The translations under genes and the position numbers were made by a program. A stretch of DNA of 64,000 nucleotides from a virus: IMG/VR virus record IMGVR_UViG_3300048029_000212, positions 96,051 to 160,050 of that record; one strand, given 5' to 3'. The notes beneath the pieces are model-generated. The model had not been told where the DNA came from and did not search any database. It saw nothing but the letters and a program-made list of their open reading frames with translations. Of this stretch, positions 38,774 to 46,349 are shown piece by piece. Each line of letters opens with the position of its first letter. Position 1 is the first letter of the stretch.

Positions 38774-38842
38774 GCGGGAGTTCGTTATGGAGACAGTGAG
38801 TACCCCTTACTGTAGTAGGTGAAATCCCTACATCCCGCTCCA
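38774..38842 (+). ncRNA. Degenerate tRNA-Gly-like element in the gene 47 leader
   Basis: These 69 nt fold as a shortened tRNA. Acceptor GCGGGAG (38774-38780) pairs with ATCCCGC (38832-38838) except for the last pair. Discriminator T and an encoded CCA follow, exactly as in bacterial tRNA-Gly. An anticodon arm AGTGA/TTACT encloses loop GTACCCC, with U33 and anticodon ACC (Gly). A T arm GTAGG/CCTAC encloses the 7-nt loop TGAAATC. The D arm is shrunken to about 3 bp and the T loop is not canonical, so it may not be a working tRNA. It could be a processing or regulatory structure. The element ends 14 nt before gene 47. Confidence 0.55.
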
Positions 38843-38856
38843 ATTACTGAGAGTTT

Positions 38857-39915
38857 ATGAAGATCGCTATATTGAATGACACCCACTGCGGGTGTCGCAA
38901 TTCATCTGAAATTTTTATGGATTACCAAGAACGTTTCTACGTTGAGGTGTTCTTTCCTTATCTGCTTGAGAATAACATCTCGCAGATCCTTCACTTAGGT
39001 GACTATTACGATAATCGTAAGACGGTCAACCTCAAGGCGCTTAGTCACAATCGTAGAATCTTTTTAGACAAGCTGCGTGACTATAATATTCACATGGACA
39101 TCATTCCCGGCAACCACGATGTGTATTACAAAAACACCAATGGTTTGAACTCCCTCAAAGAGTTGATGGGTCATTACATGAACGAGGTCGATATTCTTAT
39201 GGACCCGATCGTTCGTGAGTACGACGGTGTTAAGTTTGGTCTTGTGCCTTGGATCTGTCCAGAGAATGAGAAAGAGGTAATGACTTTCTTGGACAACTGT
39301 GGCGCCGATGTGATCGGTGGCCACTTCGAGCTCGCAGGGTTTGAGATGGACAAGGGTCTGGTTTGTAAAGAGGGTATGGACCCCAAACCACTGCAGAAGT
39401 TTGAGACAGTTCTGTCCGGACACTTTCACACCAAGTCAAGCAAGGGTAATATACACTACCTAGGCGCGCAGATGGAGTTCTTCTGGAACGATGCGCACGA
39501 CCCCAAGTATTTCCACATCTATGACACAGAAACGCGTGAACTGACGCCTGTGCAGAATGACGTGACTATCTTCCACAAGATCTATTATGATGAGGACACG
39601 GTTAAGTATTTCGAAGACTTATCATATCTTGACGGCAAGTTTGTTAAACTGATAGTGTCCAACCGATCCGACCTACAGAAGTTTGAACGATATGTAGAAC
39701 GCATTCAACAACAGAAAGTTCATGAGTTGAAGATTGCCGAAGACTTCCGTGAGTTTCGTGGTGAAAATGTCTCAGACGAAGATTTAAGGGTTGACGACAC
39801 GGAAACTTTAATCTATAATTACATACAAGAAGTCGAAACTGATTTAGACAAGGACCGCATTAAAAGTGTTGTGTCCGAATTGATGGTAGAGGCGCAGGCC
39901 GTAGAAATTGCATGA
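38857..39915 (+). CDS. 47: Recombination nuclease subunit gp47 (Mre11/SbcD-like)
   Basis: A 352-residue calcineurin-type phosphoesterase, the nuclease partner of gp46. Metal-binding motifs are visible in order: NDTHCG near residues 7-12, GDYYDN near 49, GNHD near 85, and GHFHTKSSKG near 188. The complex resects double-strand ends for recombination-dependent replication and degrades host DNA. The start is ATG at 38857, with GAGAG just after the tRNA-like element. The stop overlaps the ATG of gene 46 (ATGA). Confidence 0.94.
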   Translation: MKIAILNDTHCGCRNSSEIFMDYQERFYVEVFFPYLLENNISQILHLGDYYDNRKTVNLKALSHNRRIFLDKLRDYNIHMDIIPGNHDVYYKNTNGLNSLKELMGHYMNEVDILMDPIVREYDGVKFGLVPWICPENEKEVMTFLDNCGADVIGGHFELAGFEMDKGLVCKEGMDPKPLQKFETVLSGHFHTKSSKGNIHYLGAQMEFFWNDAHDPKYFHIYDTETRELTPVQNDVTIFHKIYYDEDTVKYFEDLSYLDGKFVKLIVSNRSDLQKFERYVERIQQQKVHELKIAEDFREFRGENVSDEDLRVDDTETLIYNYIQEVETDLDKDRIKSVVSELMVEAQAVEIA

Positions 39916-41636
39916 TTAGATTTGAAACATTGCGTTGGAAGAACTTTCTTTCGACGGGTAACTATTTTAACGAAATTAATTTCCTTGACTGCTCGACCAA
40001 TCTCATTGTCGGTGAGAACGGTGCGGGTAAGTCCACAATGCTAGACGCACTGTCGTTTGCGTTGTTCGGTAAGGCACATCGTAAGATTACTAAGAACCAG
40101 TTAATCAACACAATCAACAATAAAGATTGTTTGTCGGAAGTGACCTTTACTGTCAACGGTATTGGATACCGTATCGTGCGTGGTATTAAACCCGCGAAGT
40201 TTGAAATCTGGAAAGATGGTACTATGATCAACCAGAGTTCTCACTCACGAGAGTATCAAGAGATTCTTGAGAAGAACATCTTACAAATGTCTCACAAGAG
40301 TTTCCACCAAATTGTTGTTCTCGGCTCGTCGTCGTTTATCCCGTTCATGCAACTCAACTCAACCTCTCGGCGTGACGTGATAGAAGACCTTCTTGATATT
40401 AACATATTTTCTAAAATGAATGTGATACTCAAGGAGAAAACCTCTCTCCTCAAAGGCGAGCTCGAGAACAACAACCATTCTATAGAAGTTGTAAAGACCA
40501 AGATCAACGCACAGAAGAAATACATTCGTGATCTGACTGCTATCAATACGCAACAACGTAAAGAGAAAGAGTCAGAGATTCGGGGTCTTAATGACGATAT
40601 CGCTACACTCAACGAAGCGACGGCAGAACTGTCAGAGACCGTCAATAATTTGTTACCTTCTGTGCAAGATGAACTGTGCAAAATCCGTACCAATAAACAA
40701 AAACTAGAAAAGTATCGTACACAGTTTGATACTCAGGTAAAATCTGTGGTTAAAGACGCAAAGTTCTTTGATCAACATGAACACTGCCCGACCTGTGATC
40801 AAGACATTGGTGATGAGTTGCGACAATCTAAAAAGTCCGCTGCGACTGATCGCGCCAAAGAACTCAAGGGTTTAATGTCAGAGGCTGATAAACAACTACT
40901 AGAGTACCAAGAAAACATTGAGAGACTAGAGTCTGAGATGTCGGAATTAGCCCACAAGCAGAATGTTATGAATAACAATATGCAACTGGTTTCACGATTG
41001 ACTCAAAATGTCCAAAAGATTCAGTCTGACCTTTCTCAGATGTCTAACAGTGATGGAGACATGGGACAAGCAAACGCAGACCTTACTGAACTAGATTCTG
41101 AGTTGCACGATCTCACAGACAACAAATTTAAACTGACCGAGCGTTCATCTTATAACCGCATTGCCAGTGAGTTGTTGCGTGATACGGGTATTAAGACTAA
41201 AATCATTCGTCAGTATATTCCGGTCATCAACGAACTGACTAACAAGTACTTGCAAATCCTAGACTTCTTTGTTCACTTTGAGTTGGATGATAGTTTCACT
41301 GAGACTATCCGGTCTCGTTACCGCGACACCTTCTCTTACGATTCTTTCTCAGAAGGGGAGAAGCAACGTATTGACCTATCTCTTTTGTTCACTTGGCGAC
41401 AGATTGCCAAGATGAAAAATTCTGTGTCGACTAACCTGTTGATCCTTGATGAGACTTTTGATTCGTCTCTCGATGGGGAGGGTGTCGACAACCTTATGAA
41501 GATTATTGACACATTAAAAGAAGACACCAATGTGTTTGTAATCTCACACAAGACTGAGCTTGAAGATGCCCACTTCGAACGAAAGTTGTCGTTCGTAAAG
41601 GATAAAAATTTCAGTCGTATGAGAGAGACCACTTGA
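39912..41636 (+). CDS. 46: Recombination ATPase subunit gp46 (Rad50/SbcC-like)
   Basis: A 574-residue ABC-type SMC-like ATPase. Walker A is GENGAGKS (34-41). A long coiled coil is split by a zinc-hook CPTC motif near residue 292. The ABC signature FSEGEKQRIDLSL and Walker B LLILDETFDSS lie near the C-terminus. With gp47 it forms the end-resection complex. Its TGA stop (41634-41636) lies inside the -35 box of the gene 45 promoter. Confidence 0.95.
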   Translation: MIRFETLRWKNFLSTGNYFNEINFLDCSTNLIVGENGAGKSTMLDALSFALFGKAHRKITKNQLINTINNKDCLSEVTFTVNGIGYRIVRGIKPAKFEIWKDGTMINQSSHSREYQEILEKNILQMSHKSFHQIVVLGSSSFIPFMQLNSTSRRDVIEDLLDINIFSKMNVILKEKTSLLKGELENNNHSIEVVKTKINAQKKYIRDLTAINTQQRKEKESEIRGLNDDIATLNEATAELSETVNNLLPSVQDELCKIRTNKQKLEKYRTQFDTQVKSVVKDAKFFDQHEHCPTCDQDIGDELRQSKKSAATDRAKELKGLMSEADKQLLEYQENIERLESEMSELAHKQNVMNNNMQLVSRLTQNVQKIQSDLSQMSNSDGDMGQANADLTELDSELHDLTDNKFKLTERSSYNRIASELLRDTGIKTKIIRQYIPVINELTNKYLQILDFFVHFELDDSFTETIRSRYRDTFSYDSFSEGEKQRIDLSLLFTWRQIAKMKNSVSTNLLILDETFDSSLDGEGVDNLMKIIDTLKEDTNVFVISHKTELEDAHFERKLSFVKDKNFSRMRETT

Positions 41637-41662
41637 CAAGTGGGTATAGAATGTTATATAAT
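41633..41662 (+). promoter_or_regulatory. Sigma70 promoter for gene 45
   Basis: TTGACA at 41633-41638, an 18-bp spacer and TATAAT at 41657-41662. The stop codon of gene 46 is the TGA of the -35 box. The predicted start near 41669 gives a 23-nt leader containing GAGGAAAC before gene 45. Confidence 0.82.
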
Positions 41663-41691
41663 GTGCAACATATCAACTGAGGAAACATCTA

Positions 41692-42369
41692 ATGGAACTA
41701 TCTAGTCGCACGGTCGAGATCTTGCGAAACTTCTCGACTATCAATCCAAACATTGTTGTCAATGGCGGAAACGTCTTGAAGACCATGTCTATCGCAAAGA
41801 ACATCGTATCTCGCGCTGAGATCGAAGAGGACTTTCCAAACACATTTGGTATCTATGATTTGTCTGAGTTCTTGTCTGTGTTGTCTCTGGTAGACAATCC
41901 ATCAATTACTTTTGGCGAACACTTCTGTACCGTTTCGGACGGCAGTGGCCTTTCTTCGGTTAAGTACTTCTACTCTGATCCAGAGATGCTTTCTGCACCC
42001 AAGAAAGATATCGTGATGCCTGAGTGTGAGGTCAAATTTATACTCACAAACGAGACACTAAGTAAGATCAAACGTGCGTCGTCTGCTCTTGGATATGACA
42101 ACATATCAATCCGTCCCAATGGGAACTCTATTGAAGTGTCTGTGATCGATACCAACGATTCCACATCAAACTCATACTCTATCTTGGTTGAAGGTCAGTT
42201 CCCTGTGGACGCAGACTTCAACTTTGTTATGGGTGTGGGTAACATGAAGTTGTTGGGAGAAGACTATGAGGTGTCGGTCTCAACTAAGTTGATCTCACAC
42301 TTCCGATCAATTAATTCTAACACGCAATATTTCATTGCACTTGAAAAGTCATCAACATACGGAGCTTAA
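41692..42369 (+). CDS. 45: Sliding clamp gp45
   Basis: A 225-residue trimeric sliding clamp (T4: 228). The opening (MELSSRTVEILRNFSTINPNIVVNGGNVLKTMS) and the later IYDLSEFLSVLSLVDNPSITF segment are typical of the family. It tethers polymerase gp43 to DNA and, in T4, activates late promoters through gp55 and gp33. It has its own sigma70 promoter. A small gene follows immediately. Confidence 0.94.
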   Translation: MELSSRTVEILRNFSTINPNIVVNGGNVLKTMSIAKNIVSRAEIEEDFPNTFGIYDLSEFLSVLSLVDNPSITFGEHFCTVSDGSGLSSVKYFYSDPEMLSAPKKDIVMPECEVKFILTNETLSKIKRASSALGYDNISIRPNGNSIEVSVIDTNDSTSNSYSILVEGQFPVDADFNFVMGVGNMKLLGEDYEVSVSTKLISHFRSINSNTQYFIALEKSSTYGA

Positions 42370-42370
42370 C

Positions 42371-42574
42371 ATGACTGAAGAACAAACAACATTTAACGAA
42401 CTTGCAAATCGCGTGTCACGTTCCTGTGTCGCGGTTGTAGATACCGTCGTCACTCGTGGTGGTTTCAAAGGTGAAGAACTCACTACTATCGGACAGTTGC
42501 GTGACCAAGCAATTCAGGTTGTGGCTCTTTACGAGACTCTCACGCAACAACAGGCAGAAGAATCTGCCAAGTAA
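42371..42574 (+). CDS. Small helical protein of unknown function
   Basis: A 67-residue protein (MTEEQTTFNELANRVSRSCVAVVDTVVTRGGFKGEELTTIG...). The ATG at 42371 has GGAG at 42361-42364 and follows the gene 45 stop by one base, so it shares that operon. It is predicted to be two helices with a Gly-rich turn. Similar small proteins sit beside gene 45 in some marine T4-like phages, but I cannot assign a function. Confidence 0.65.
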   Translation: MTEEQTTFNELANRVSRSCVAVVDTVVTRGGFKGEELTTIGQLRDQAIQVVALYETLTQQQAEESAK

Positions 42575-42581
42575 CCAGTTT

Positions 42582-42653
42582 GGGTTCGTGGGTGACCTGT
42601 TGCCTGCGAATGATTTTTTTATAATGTTTATATACCCACGAACCCCTTTTTTT
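42582..42653 (+). terminator. Long-loop hairpin with T tract
   Basis: A perfect 12-bp stem, GGGTTCGTGGGT at 42582-42593 and ACCCACGAACCC at 42634-42645, encloses a 40-nt AT-rich loop and is followed by C and seven T. It resembles an intrinsic terminator with an unusually large loop. The last T runs straight into the ATG at 42654. Confidence 0.6.
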
Positions 42654-42892
42654 ATGAAACTATATGATCCCCTGATTGCAAAAGAAACGTCTATCCACGT
42701 TGCTCTTGGGACGGTCATCAATTACCCACTTAACATCTTCTACACCTGGCTAGCGGTTGTTAAGTGGGGAATTACGGATCCTTTAACTCTGTCCACAATT
42801 CTTACTGTTGGAATATCGTTTGTAGCGTTCACTCGCATATACATAGTAAGGTCCCTTACAGAAAGAAGTAAGGAAAAACTGAAACAGAACAT

Positions 42893-42902
<10 letters not shown>
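42654..42902 (+). CDS. Small two-helix membrane protein (DUF7220-like)
   Basis: An 82-residue protein with two hydrophobic segments (about 17-38 and 47-65), and a basic end (RSLTERSKEKLKQ). The pattern HVALGTVINYPLNIFYTWLA, then a second helix ending FVAFTRIYIVRS, matches small inner-membrane proteins common in marine and enterobacterial phages. The open frame extends upstream to 42456, but that part overlaps the previous gene and the hairpin, so ATG 42654 is used (ATG 42624 is possible). No ribosome site is obvious. Its stop lies within the first ten bases of the tRNA-Thr. Confidence 0.55.
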
Positions 42903-42968
<66 letters not shown>

Positions 42969-42982
42969 TCTTTGGAGATTCC

Positions 42983-43576
42983 GTGAATATCACTACAAAA
43001 ATGTCAGATGTGTTTGCAAGATCAATGACCTCTTTCTTTAGGTTTTTTGCAGACACGTTCTTCCGGCGAAACTATGGCAAACGCGCTCTCATTTTAGAGA
43101 CAGTTGCTGGAGTGCCGGGCATGGTTGGCGGAATGTTAACCCACTTGTATAGTCTACGCAGACTACAGAAGGGTAACGGCACCAAGATCCAAGAACTGTT
43201 AGACGAAGCCACTAATGAACGCAAGCACTTAATGTTCTTTATGGAAATAGTTCATCCTTCTGTTCTAGAGAGGGTTCTCATTATTTTTGTTCAGTTTATC
43301 TTCTGGCATTATTATCTTTTGATGTATATGTTGTTTCCCCGTACTGCGCATCGCATGACTGGGTACTTTGAAGAAGAGGCTGTAAATAGTTACACCAGTT
43401 ACTTGGCACTAATATCTGCAGGGGAGATTGAGGATGTTCCTGCCCCACAAATTGCCATTGACTATTACGTAGATCTTGAAGAGGGTGCAATGCTCTCTGA
43501 TATGATTGTTTGTGTCCGTCGTGATGAAATGCACCACGCCAAAGTCAATCACGCTTATGCGGATGAACGCATATAA
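42983..43576 (+). CDS. aox: Alternative oxidase (di-iron quinol oxidase)
   Basis: A 197-residue protein with the complete alternative oxidase/PTOX signature. It shows LETVAGVPGMVGGMLTHLYSL (first Glu ligand at 39), the NERKHL motif with Glu79 and His82, the EEEAVNSYTSYL motif near 130-140 and the DEMHH motif with Glu182 and His185. All expected di-iron ligand motifs are present. The enzyme oxidises quinol with oxygen without pumping protons, on the inner face of the membrane. The start is GTG at 42983 with TTGGAG upstream; ATG at 43001 is an alternative. Length fits compact bacterial forms. It probably came from a bacterial host and would bypass cytochrome oxidase during infection. Confidence 0.9.
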   Translation: MNITTKMSDVFARSMTSFFRFFADTFFRRNYGKRALILETVAGVPGMVGGMLTHLYSLRRLQKGNGTKIQELLDEATNERKHLMFFMEIVHPSVLERVLIIFVQFIFWHYYLLMYMLFPRTAHRMTGYFEEEAVNSYTSYLALISAGEIEDVPAPQIAIDYYVDLEEGAMLSDMIVCVRRDEMHHAKVNHAYADERI

Positions 43577-43628
43577 TCTTTATTGATTGTTCACATTGTA
43601 AAAATTAATTGACATTATTAACTGTAAT

Positions 43629-43689
43629 CGCATAAATAAATTATGCGAGAGGTTTACTTGAAGGGAGAAATGTAGTATAATACTCCCTA
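43629..43689 (+). promoter_or_regulatory. Promoter and operator-like region before gene 44
   Basis: A -10 box TATAAT at 43676-43681 pairs with TTTACT at 43653-43658 (17-bp spacer). The -10 is inside nested inverted repeats: AGTAT-A-ATACT, flanked by AGGGAG (43662-43667) and CTCCCT (43684-43689). Upstream, CGCATAA/TTATGCG (43629-43647) forms a perfect 7-bp hairpin that also contains CATAAATA, a one-mismatch late box. The symmetry suggests an operator or RNA hairpin. Confidence 0.5.
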
Positions 43690-43716
43690 CAACTTTTATT
43701 ATATTATGAGGTACGA

Positions 43717-44661
43717 ATGAGTAATGAATTTCTCTGGGTTGAAAAATACCGTCCCACCGCTGTGTCGCAGACTATTCTGCCTGCGGAGTTAAAAACAACT
43801 TTTCAAAACATCGTTAAAGGCGGAGAACTGCCTAATATGATGTTTGCAGGGAGTGCAGGTACGGGTAAAACTACTGTTGCCAAAGCTATCTGTGATGAGT
43901 TGGATCTTGACTACATCGTAATCAACGGATCAGAAGAAGGCAATATTGACACCCTACGCGGGAAGATCAAGCAGTTTGCCTCTTCGGTGTCCCTGTCTGG
44001 TGGGTACAAGGTTGTTATCCTAGATGAGGCGGACTATCTCAATCCACAGTCCACACAGCCCGCGTTGCGTGGGTTTATTGAAGAGTTCTCAAAGAACTGT
44101 CGTTTCATTATGACGTGCAACTTTGAGAATCGTATTATTGAACCTCTCCACTCGCGATGTTCCAAGTATTCGTTTAACTTTAGTAAGACTGATCTTCCGG
44201 AGCTCTGTGGCGACTTCATGTCACGGGTTGTTGATATTCTAAAATCTGAAAACGTTGAGTATGAGAAATCGGTCGTTGCGCAGATCATTATGAAACATGC
44301 TCCAGACTGGCGACGTGTTCTTAATGAATGTCAGCGCGGAACAATATCAGGAACACTCAACACCGTTCCCGATAAACAGACCGATATCTCCGACACATAC
44401 ACGCAGTTGTTTACTTCTTTACGCGACAAAAACTTTAAGAAGATGCGATCTTGGGTTGTCAACAATCTTGATCTAGAACCCACGGCGATATTTCGTGGTT
44501 TATATGATAGGATGTATGATCATGTTGACCCGAATAGTATACCTCAGTTGGTTCTCATTCTGGCTGACTATCAGTACAAGAATGCGTTTGTTGCGGACCA
44601 TGAGTTGAATTTAGTTGCTTGTCTCACTGAATGTATGGCAAACGTAGAGATCAAAGCATGA
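43717..44661 (+). CDS. 44: Clamp loader large subunit gp44
   Basis: A 314-residue AAA+ ATPase (T4: 319). Walker A is GSAGTGKT at 45-52, Walker B VVILDEADYL is near 107-116, and the arginine-finger SRC motif lies in LHSRCSKY near 147. Four copies join one gp62 to open gp45 and load it on primed DNA. GAGG precedes the ATG. Its stop overlaps the gene 62 ATG (ATGA). Confidence 0.95.
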   Translation: MSNEFLWVEKYRPTAVSQTILPAELKTTFQNIVKGGELPNMMFAGSAGTGKTTVAKAICDELDLDYIVINGSEEGNIDTLRGKIKQFASSVSLSGGYKVVILDEADYLNPQSTQPALRGFIEEFSKNCRFIMTCNFENRIIEPLHSRCSKYSFNFSKTDLPELCGDFMSRVVDILKSENVEYEKSVVAQIIMKHAPDWRRVLNECQRGTISGTLNTVPDKQTDISDTYTQLFTSLRDKNFKKMRSWVVNNLDLEPTAIFRGLYDRMYDHVDPNSIPQLVLILADYQYKNAFVADHELNLVACLTECMANVEIKA

Positions 44662-45038
44662 GTCCATTTGAGTTTGTGACCAGTATTAATAACACAAAAA
44701 TTAATCTTATGGACAAAGATGAGGACGTGGAGACTAAATATAACTCGTTTCTCGTAAACAGGTCTTTATCATATTTTCCAGATACTGTAATTATGTCGAA
44801 TGAAATGAACAGATTACATCATCTAGATGCGAAGATGCAATACGACTTTCTTATAAATATTGTACGTAAGAAGAAACGATTCTCTAAATGGGATAAGCCT
44901 GAACAACGAGACGACTTGGAGTGTATTAAGGAATATTTTGGGTATAGTGAATCAAAAGCGAAACAAATTATTGGGCTCTTGACAGAATCACAAATAAAAA
45001 CTATCAAAAATAAGGTATCCAGAGGTGGAAGAGAATAA
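44658..45038 (+). CDS. 62: Clamp loader small subunit gp62
   Basis: A 126-residue protein in the gp62 position between genes 44 and regA. The ATG at 44658 overlaps the gene 44 stop; a longer frame from 44631 is less likely. Family segments are SYFPDTVIMSNEMNRLHHLDAKMQYDFLINIVRKKKRFSKW and a C-terminal helix with KQIIGLLTESQIKTI. T4 gp62 is longer (187), and the compact form is usual in marine relatives. It acts as the fifth subunit of the clamp loader. Confidence 0.9.
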   Translation: MSPFEFVTSINNTKINLMDKDEDVETKYNSFLVNRSLSYFPDTVIMSNEMNRLHHLDAKMQYDFLINIVRKKKRFSKWDKPEQRDDLECIKEYFGYSESKAKQIIGLLTESQIKTIKNKVSRGGRE

Positions 45039-45060
45039 TCTAGTTCAATGGAACTCCGAC

Positions 45061-45435
45061 ATGATGTTAGAAATCACGTTGGCAGAACCAGATGACTTTT
45101 TAAAGGTCAGAGAAACACTAACGCGTATAGGGGTTGCTTCGCGTAGAGATAATACCCTATTCCAATCATGCCATATCTTGCACAAGCAGGGTAGGTACTT
45201 TATCGTCCATTTTAAGGAGTTGTTCTTGTTGGACGGCAAGAAATCTAATCTAGAAGTTTCAGACATGGAACGACGTAACACTATCGCCACTCTGCTTGCA
45301 GATTGGGGCTTAGTTGCAATAGTTAATAAAGACGTTGCACTTGACTGTGCTCCGATGAGACAGATCAAGATCATCTCATACAAAGACAAGTCCAACTGGA
45401 ACTTGCAACCGAAGTATAATATTGGAAACAACTGA
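45061..45435 (+). CDS. regA: Translational repressor RegA
   Basis: A 124-residue RNA-binding repressor (T4: 122). Matching segments are LEITLAEPDDFLKVRETLTRIG, LFQSCHILHKQGRYFIVHFKELF and the C-terminal WNLQPKYNIGNN. RegA shuts off translation of early mRNAs by binding near their starts. The frame is open from a GTG at 45025 that overlaps gene 62, but the ATG at 45061 fits the T4 N-terminus (MIEITLKKPEDF) and has GGA upstream. Placement directly after gene 62 is as in T4. Confidence 0.92.
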   Translation: MMLEITLAEPDDFLKVRETLTRIGVASRRDNTLFQSCHILHKQGRYFIVHFKELFLLDGKKSNLEVSDMERRNTIATLLADWGLVAIVNKDVALDCAPMRQIKIISYKDKSNWNLQPKYNIGNN

Positions 45436-45437
45436 TA

Positions 45438-45977
45438 ATGTCAGAATATTATGGTATTTTTGACGATCGTGATGAGAACATTCGGACCAAAACACCATTC
45501 ATAGGAAACTTGCCGTTTGATATGGAAGAGACCTATAATTGGAATGAGTACATGCAAATGATGGACTCGCATCCGAATGATCTCTACGATCGCAACTCAG
45601 ACAAAATGCGTATAGGATTAAATTCGTTTCATAGTCGCGGTAGTGCACCGGACTTTGCGAAAAAGATCTATGAAGAAATGCAGGATGTCTTCGCGCTTCA
45701 CGCAAACAAAATCACGAACATTGCGTTTAGTGGTTTTGGTCGTGCAAGCGGATCTTATCCATGGCACAAAGATTCTATGGATGTGTTCTTAGTTCAGGTT
45801 ATTAGTACGGTCGGTCTAAAAGTAGAAGGCATAAACAATAATGAACCGTTTGACTTTGAGCCAGGCATGTATGTGTATTTGCCTAGAGGAACTCACCATC
45901 AAGTGTTTCCTAAAGTTTCGCGAGTATCATTCTCATTCGGGGTAGAAGGAAGCCCAGATCCGTCAATGTACTACTAA
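45438..45977 (+). CDS. Cupin/JmjC-like or 2OG-oxygenase-like protein
   Basis: A 179-residue protein with a plausible iron site: YPWHKDSMDVFLVQVIS supplies His-x-Asp, and PRGTHHQVFPKVSRVSFSFG supplies the distal His and a following Arg. The GMYVYLPRGTHH turn is typical of cupin and JmjC-type hydroxylases. It lies 2 bp after regA and 9 bp before the next gene, so it is in the same operon. Its target could be a protein, nucleotide or metabolite and is unknown. It is not clearly related to the 34954/59222 pair. Confidence 0.6.
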   Translation: MSEYYGIFDDRDENIRTKTPFIGNLPFDMEETYNWNEYMQMMDSHPNDLYDRNSDKMRIGLNSFHSRGSAPDFAKKIYEEMQDVFALHANKITNIAFSGFGRASGSYPWHKDSMDVFLVQVISTVGLKVEGINNNEPFDFEPGMYVYLPRGTHHQVFPKVSRVSFSFGVEGSPDPSMYY

Positions 45978-45986
45978 GGACAAGAT

Positions 45987-46235
45987 ATGACAGATAACAA
46001 AAACAACATTGTTTCGTTTTCTGAAGTAGCTAAAAAGAAATTAGAGAAAGAAAAAGAATTAGATTTTTATTACAGACACTTGGACATGTGCTTGCAGAAG
46101 CAAGCGTTCATAGAAATGGACATCAAGGTCACAAAAGAAATCATCGACATGATCGAAAATGAAAGGGTTGTGTTGGTTGATGATTCTGTCCCTATTATAG
46201 AGATAGATGATGACGACTATGATCCTTTTGCGTGA
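45987..46235 (+). CDS. Small coiled-coil protein with acidic tail
   Basis: An 82-residue protein. The Lys/Glu-rich helix (EVAKKKLEKEKELDFYYRHLDMCLQKQAFIEMDIKVTKEIIDMI) is followed by an acidic end (EIDDDDYDPFA). No catalytic motif is visible. It closes the operon that starts at gene 44 and is followed by a terminator at 46290. Small proteins with the same layout occur beside regA/hsp20 in T4-like cyanophages, without a known function. Confidence 0.6.
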   Translation: MTDNKNNIVSFSEVAKKKLEKEKELDFYYRHLDMCLQKQAFIEMDIKVTKEIIDMIENERVVLVDDSVPIIEIDDDDYDPFA

Positions 46236-46289
46236 CATATTCACAAATTATATGTTACTTTTAGTATCATAACTCGTATATATAGTAAC

Positions 46290-46320
46290 GAGTGTGCCGA
46301 ATGTTTCGGGCACTCTTTTT
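46290..46320 (+). terminator. Intrinsic terminator before hsp20
   Basis: GAGTG (46290-46294) pairs with CACTC (46311-46315), and CCGAA (46297-46301) pairs with TTCGG (46305-46309), with a small internal mismatch; a T tract follows. Confidence 0.8.
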
Positions 46321-46349
46321 AAACTTGCTTAATTTTAAGGAGTCACAAC

